Shown here piece after piece: positions 56,876 to 60,254 of a stretch of DNA of 60,254 nt. The DNA is taken from assembly GCA_018064345.1 (NCBI GenBank), contig JAGHVK010000042.1, positions 1 to 60,254 on the forward strand, read 5' to 3'. Within the stretch, counting starts at the first letter, position 1, and every line of letters starts with the position of its first letter. This stretch comes from Candidatus Cacconaster merdequi. GTDB taxonomy: Bacteria; Bacteroidota; Bacteroidia; Bacteroidales; UBA932. Under the pieces are notes generated by a model. That model saw only the letters and a program-made list of their open reading frames with translations, searched no databases and had not been told where the DNA came from. A program made the translations under genes and the position numbers.

Positions 56876-56917
56876 CAAAGTTCTTTTCCTCAGCGGGAAA
56901 GAAGTGGGAGTGTTTTG

Positions 56918-57295
56918 TTATTTAAGTTCAACTTCTCCTCCGGCTTCTTCGAGAGCTGCTTTAACCTGTTCAGCTTCTGCTTTGGAAACTTTCTCCTTAA
57001 TCTTAGCGTTAGGGGCTGAATCTACGAGTTCCTTAGCCTCTTTGAGACCGAGACCTGTAAGTTCCTTGACGGCCTTAACCATCTGGAGTTTAGCCTGTCC
57101 GGCTGAAATGAGGATAACGTCGAATGCTGTCTGCTCAGCTTCTGCAGCTGCGCCACCAGCCTCGCCACCAGCTACAACAACAGCTGCAGCTGCAGGCTCG
57201 ATACCATATTCGTCTTTGAGGATCTGTGCAAGTTCCTGAACGTCCTTCACGGTAAGATTAACCAATTCTTCCGCAAGAGCTTTGATGTCTGCCAT
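56918..57295 (-). CDS. rplL: Ribosomal protein bL12
   Basis: Stalk protein of the large ribosomal subunit. 125 aa. Seen: N-terminal dimerisation helices with [16 protein letters not shown], an Ala/Gly-rich hinge (about 35-50) and the C-terminal domain KIQ.. type motif here as [24 protein letters not shown]. It is 50 nt after rplJ and leads to the rpoB attenuator. Present as multiple copies on the stalk with L10. Confidence 0.97.
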   Translation of the reverse strand: MADIKALAEELVNLTVKDVQELAQILKDEYGIEPAAAAVVVAGGEAGGAAAEAEQTAFDVILISAGQAKLQMVKAVKELTGLGLKEAKELVDSAPNAKIKEKVSKAEAEQVKAALEEAGGEVELK

Positions 57296-57345
57296 AATTG
57301 TATTCTTTTTTTGTTTTGATTATTACTTGTTTTGGGGTTGGTGTC

Positions 57346-57843
57346 CTATTCAGCAACGTCTTCTTTCTTTGCGTTTTCAAGAGCTGAAATGACTCTTCTG
57401 ATAGGTGACTGGAGGAGACCGACGATGTCACCGATCATTTCCTCACGTGACTTGATGTTTACAAGGGTAGCAAGGTTTTCAGCGCCCACGTAAGTGCATT
57501 CCTGGAGGTATGCAGACTTTAGTTCAGGTTTGCCGAATTTAGCACCGAGCTCTTTGATGATCTTTGCAGGAGCACTTGGAGCGGTTGTAAACATGATTGC
57601 AGTTGAACCTGCAAGGGTAGGATAGAGCTCTGTCATTGACTGGTTGCCGACCTGATCGATTGCTCTCTTGAGCAAAGTGTTCTTCACGACAATCATCTTG
57701 ACGCCCTTCTCAAAGCAGGCACGGCGGAGAGCTGAAGTGTTCTCTGCGTTCAAGCCTGATACGTCAGCAAGATAAAAATTCGGATTCTCCGAAACCTGTG
57801 CTGCTATGCTTTCAATAATTTGAGTCTTTTCTTCTTTTCTCAT
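57346..57843 (-). CDS. rplJ: Ribosomal protein uL10
   Basis: Base of the ribosomal stalk that carries bL12. 165 aa, normal length. Seen: an N-terminal rRNA-binding domain with YLADVSGLNAENTSALRR and MIVVKNTLLKRAI, then a C-terminal helix that binds L12 (about 135-165). Encoded 11 nt after rplA and before rplL as usual; L10 commonly feeds back on its own operon, although no L10-leader structure is evident in so short a gap. Confidence 0.97.
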   Translation of the reverse strand: MRKEEKTQIIESIAAQVSENPNFYLADVSGLNAENTSALRRACFEKGVKMIVVKNTLLKRAIDQVGNQSMTELYPTLAGSTAIMFTTAPSAPAKIIKELGAKFGKPELKSAYLQECTYVGAENLATLVNIKSREEMIGDIVGLLQSPIRRVISALENAKKEDVAE

Positions 57844-57854
57844 AATCGTAGATT

Positions 57855-58556
57855 TTATTCAGCAGCACTGAAAGTCTTACTGTCAATGGCAATGCCCGGA
57901 CTCATAGTGGATGACATATAGATGCTCTTCACGTATGTGCCCTTGAGAGCCTGCGGTTTCAACTTGATGATGGTGTTGAGAAGCTCTACGGCGTTCTCGG
58001 CAATCTGCTGCTCGGTGAAGGATACCTTTCCGATTGCAGTGTGCACGATGCCCTGCTTGTCAACCTTGAAGTCAATCTTACCAGCCTTGACTTCCTTGAC
58101 GGCGTTGCCGATTTCCATTGTGACCGTACCGGTCTTAGGGTTAGGCATAAGGCCTCTCGGACCGAGGATACGGCCGATGGCACCTATCTTGGCCATCACA
58201 GAAGGAGTACAGATGATGACATCAACGTCAGTCCATCCGCCCTTGATCTTTTCAATGTATTCGTCCAGACCTACGTAGTCGGCTCCGGCTTCTTGTGCTT
58301 CAGCTTCCTTGTCAGGAGTGCAGAGAACCAATACGCGAGTCACTTTGCCTGTTCCGTGAGGAAGGGTCACGACGCCACGTACCATCTGGTTCGCCTTGCG
58401 AGGATCGACACCGAGACGTACAGAGAGCTCCACGGATGCGTCGAACTTGGTGTAGGTTATGTCCTTCACCAGTGCACACGCCTCAGTGAGCTTGTAAAGC
58501 TTGTGCGAATCCACCTTGGCAGCAGCTTCTTTCTGATTTTTTGTCAATTTACTCAT
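57855..58556 (-). CDS. rplA: Ribosomal protein uL1
   Basis: Binds 23S rRNA at the L1 stalk and assists tRNA exit. 233 aa, standard. Seen: the N-terminal [28 protein letters not shown] segment, [15 protein letters not shown] and the C-terminal [17 protein letters not shown]. Follows rplK by 11 nt. L1 often acts as autogenous repressor of the L11-L1 unit in other bacteria; no matching leader element was resolved here. Confidence 0.97.
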   Translation of the reverse strand: MSKLTKNQKEAAAKVDSHKLYKLTEACALVKDITYTKFDASVELSVRLGVDPRKANQMVRGVVTLPHGTGKVTRVLVLCTPDKEAEAQEAGADYVGLDEYIEKIKGGWTDVDVIICTPSVMAKIGAIGRILGPRGLMPNPKTGTVTMEIGNAVKEVKAGKIDFKVDKQGIVHTAIGKVSFTEQQIAENAVELLNTIIKLKPQALKGTYVKSIYMSSTMSPGIAIDSKTFSAAE

Positions 58557-58567
58557 AGCGTCTGATT

Positions 58568-59014
58568 TTATTGTACATCGGCTGGAAATTCACCCTCTAC
58601 GCTTACGCCCATGCTTCTTGCAGTACCGGCAACCATGCTCATGGCTGACTTTTCGGTGAATGCATTGAGGTCAGGCATCTTTTCCTTGGCGATTTCGCGT
58701 ACCTGATTCCAAGTAATGGATGCAACCTTCTTTCTGTTAGGCTCACCGGATGCCGAAGAAATCTTGGCGGCTTCCTTGACGAGGATAGCTACAGGAGGTT
58801 GTTTAACAATGAAAGAGAAAGATTTGTCACTATAAACAGTGATGATCACTGGCAATACCTTGCCGGCTCTGTCTTGTGTGCGGGCATTAAACTGCTTGCA
58901 GAAATCCATAATGTTCACACCCTTTGAACCAAGTGCTGGTCCTACTGGAGGTGAAGGATTGGCTGCACCACCTTTGATCTGCAATTTAATCAGCCCGGCA
59001 ATTTCTTTAGCCAT
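58568..59014 (-). CDS. rplK: Ribosomal protein uL11
   Basis: Forms the GTPase-associated centre of the ribosome with 23S rRNA. 148 aa. Seen: the N-terminal Gly/Pro-rich [26 protein letters not shown] with its known proline switch, and the C-terminal RNA-binding [25 protein letters not shown] motif. Placed between nusG (12 nt upstream) and rplA. Start ATG is confirmed by homology to the usual A-K-E-I start. Confidence 0.97.
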   Translation of the reverse strand: MAKEIAGLIKLQIKGGAANPSPPVGPALGSKGVNIMDFCKQFNARTQDRAGKVLPVIITVYSDKSFSFIVKQPPVAILVKEAAKISSASGEPNRKKVASITWNQVREIAKEKMPDLNAFTEKSAMSMVAGTARSMGVSVEGEFPADVQ

Positions 59015-59026
59015 AATGTTTAGTGT

Positions 59027-59572
59027 TTATTCTTTTGTTACCTGTGCAAAATTGAGCTCCATAACGGTCTTCCTTCCAAAGATCTTTACCGATACCTTGA
59101 GTTTCTTCTTGTCTGCGAGGATTTCCTCGACATTGCCGTCGAAACCGTTGAAAGGACCGTCGGTAATCTTGACTGCCTCGCCTTCGATGAATGGTGTCTC
59201 GGTCTCTTCGTCCTGACCAGCAAGTTCATCCACACGGCCCATAATCCTGTCCATTTCGGACTCTCTTACAGGTACCGGGATTCTGTCCTTGCCTTCGCTC
59301 AGGAAACCTGCCACATAGGTTATGTTGCGGATGACGTGCTGTATCTCACCCGTCATGACAGCTTCCACGAGAAGGTAACCCGGATAGAAGATGCGCTCCG
59401 AAAGGACGCGCTTTCCATTCTTCACCTGATAATACTTCTCGGTAGGAATCAGAACCTGTGTGAGGTAATTTCCAAGACCCAGGGCTTCTATCTCTTTCTC
59501 GATATACTCCTTGGCTTTCTTTTCCTTACCTCCGGCAGTGCGGACCACATACCATTTTTTCTCTTCGCTCAT
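59027..59572 (-). CDS. nusG: Transcription termination/antitermination protein NusG
   Basis: Elongation factor that links RNA polymerase with Rho or the ribosome. 181 aa. Seen: an NGN domain with KWYVVRTAGGKEKKAKEYI and RIFYPGYLLVEAVMT, a flexible linker with EETETPF, and a KOW domain (about 125-181) containing GEAVKITDGPFNGFDGNVEEI. It is 9 nt from secE and 12 nt from rplK in one run. Confidence 0.97.
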   Translation of the reverse strand: MSEEKKWYVVRTAGGKEKKAKEYIEKEIEALGLGNYLTQVLIPTEKYYQVKNGKRVLSERIFYPGYLLVEAVMTGEIQHVIRNITYVAGFLSEGKDRIPVPVRESEMDRIMGRVDELAGQDEETETPFIEGEAVKITDGPFNGFDGNVEEILADKKKLKVSVKIFGRKTVMELNFAQVTKE

Positions 59573-59581
59573 AGCCTGTGA

Positions 59582-59770
59582 TTAAAGCTGATAGATCCAA
59601 GTCATTCCTGTCCTGACAATCAAATCTATAATCCAGATGATGACAGCCAGAATCAAGGTGACAATCATAACGAGAATCGCCGAACTTGAAAGCTTGTCCC
59701 AAGTTGGCCAAGTGACCTTCGTTGTCAGCTCTTTGAAAGACTCCTTTACGTAAGTACCAATTTTGCTCAT
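59582..59770 (-). CDS. secE: Preprotein translocase subunit SecE
   Basis: Small inner-membrane clamp of the SecYEG channel. 62 aa with the short Bacteroidota form. Seen: an amphipathic N-terminal helix with KELTTKVTWPTWDKL (the conserved VTWP motif) and one C-terminal transmembrane helix (about residues 30-52). Located between tRNA-Trp and nusG, as in most Bacteroidota. Confidence 0.95.
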   Translation of the reverse strand: MSKIGTYVKESFKELTTKVTWPTWDKLSSSAILVMIVTLILAVIIWIIDLIVRTGMTWIYQL

Positions 59771-59855
59771 TGTTATTTTTTTGTTGGCAGAGAGTTTTGG
59801 AAGCTGACGTCCCTGCCGGTTAATAACAGGTCAGATGCGTAACCATCTGACTTTG

Positions 59856-59926
59856 CAGGGGAAGCAGGATTCGAACCCACATCGACGGTTTTGGAGACCG
59901 CTGAACTACCCTTGTTCTATTCCCCT
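59856..59926 (-). tRNA. tRNA-Trp (anticodon CCA)
   Basis: On the minus strand it folds with acceptor AGGGGAA/TTCCCCT, D stem GAAC/GTTC, anticodon stem GCGGT/ACCGT around the loop CTCCAAA (anticodon CCA) and T arm with TTCGAAT. CCA is not encoded. Its place between tuf and secE is the usual one. Confidence 0.95.
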
Positions 59927-59930
59927 AATT

Positions 59931-59956
59931 GAGGCCGGACCTTGTGGCCCGGCCTC
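59931..59956 (-). other. Hairpin between tuf and tRNA-Trp
   Basis: Stem GAGGCCGG/CCGGCCTC with a 10-nt loop, no T run on the minus strand. It may be a processing site separating tuf mRNA from tRNA-Trp, or a weak pause site. Confidence 0.45.
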
Positions 59957-59993
59957 CTATTGTTTCGAATTTGTTTCGAATCAGTGTCCGGAA

Positions 59994-60254
59994 TTAGTCA
60001 CCTACTGCGATAACCTGACCTGAACCTACAGTACGTCCACCTTCACGGATAGCGAAGCGGAGACCTTCGTTCAATGCAACAGGCTAGATGAGTTCAACCT
60101 TGATCTTGACGTTATCACCAGGCATTACCATCTCAACACCTTCTGGGAGCTCGATTTCACCTGTGATATCAAGAGTACGGATGAAGAACTGAGGACGATA
60201 GTGGTTGTGGAATGGAGTGTGACGACCACCTTCATCTTTCTTCAATACGTAGAT
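59994..60254 (-). CDS. tuf: Elongation factor Tu, C-terminal fragment with an in-frame TAG
   Basis: Delivers aminoacyl-tRNA to the ribosome. Only the last 87 codons (including stop) lie in the window; the 5' part is beyond position 60254. Seen: domain 3 residues with [30 protein letters not shown], then VELI, a TAG codon at 60084-60086, and [25 protein letters not shown] before the TAA at 59994-59996. EF-Tu normally has Tyr at the TAG site (ELIYPVAL), so a single C-to-G change explains it. As written, 29 residues after it would be lost. Reading frame elsewhere is intact, which points to a recent mutation or a sequence error. Confidence 0.85.

Noticed and set aside
59831..59850. Hairpin TCAGATG/CATCTGA between secE and tRNA-Trp as a terminator
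   Set aside because: No T run on the minus strand; termination here would cut off secE-nusG. A processing role is possible but unsupported.
1..60254. CRISPR arrays, prophage genes and insertion sequences with transposases
   Set aside because: No regularly spaced direct repeats, no phage structural or integrase genes and no transposase frame were seen.

Overview
This 60.3-kb stretch looks like the chromosome of a gut-type member of the Bacteroidales (phylum Bacteroidota). The evidence is a SusC/SusD pair, a serine protease with a type IX secretion C-terminal domain, a Na+-translocating NADH:quinone reductase operon, a uppS-bamA-ompH-ompH cluster, and promoters of the Bacteroidota form TTTG-N19-TAnnTTTG just upstream of many genes. 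TAA, TGA and TAG all serve as ordinary stops, so standard code 11 applies. I cannot name a genus from sequence alone. Layout: 1-2352 (-) is the 5' portion of a type I restriction R subunit that runs off the window, followed by a 387-nt gap with a terminator and a copy of a repeat end. 2740-5145 (-) is a PcrA/UvrD helicase, divergent from nqrABCDEF (5261-11086, +) and tRNA-Lys. 11385-17847 (-) carries a DUF4493/DUF6359-like lipoprotein, a glycosyltransferase coupled to a YfhO-like membrane protein, and priA. 17962-25214 (+) carries tRNA-Phe, thiE, a glycerophosphodiester phosphodiesterase, a nucleoside-recognition membrane protein, and a trxB-bamD-rpoZ-recN-nagB run. 25195-28193 (-) holds a LysM/PBP1 fusion, an OmpH/Skp-like protein and pdxJ. 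28271-38071 (+) holds nadK, a 230-bp inverted-repeat element, uppS, bamA, two ompH genes, korAB and gdhA. 38075-47865 (-) holds murI, a PorV/PorQ-like barrel protein, a T9SS-cargo subtilase, a small lipoprotein, SusD and SusC. 48093-60254 (-) is a gamma-carbonic-anhydrase-like protein and the conserved rpoC-rpoB-rplL-rplJ-rplA-rplK-nusG-secE-tRNA-Trp-tuf block. How the genes fit together: most of the window is core housekeeping, with envelope biogenesis as the main theme (UppS for lipid carrier, BamA/BamD for barrel insertion, Skp-like chaperones, MurI for peptidoglycan, LysM protein). Energy and nitrogen metabolism is served by Na+-NQR, 2-oxoglutarate:ferredoxin oxidoreductase and glutamate dehydrogenase. 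The outward-facing part is the SusCD set next to a secreted protease and its PorV-like partner, which suggests use of a protein or peptide substrate. The observations most worth a second look are an in-frame TAG inside the otherwise intact tuf fragment, a MITE-like element whose terminal repeat supplies the last codons and stop of nadK (with another copy of the repeat end before the restriction gene), the subtilase/PorV-like pair, and a long inverted repeat in the susC leader. No wholly new multi-gene defence or biosynthetic system could be recognised.
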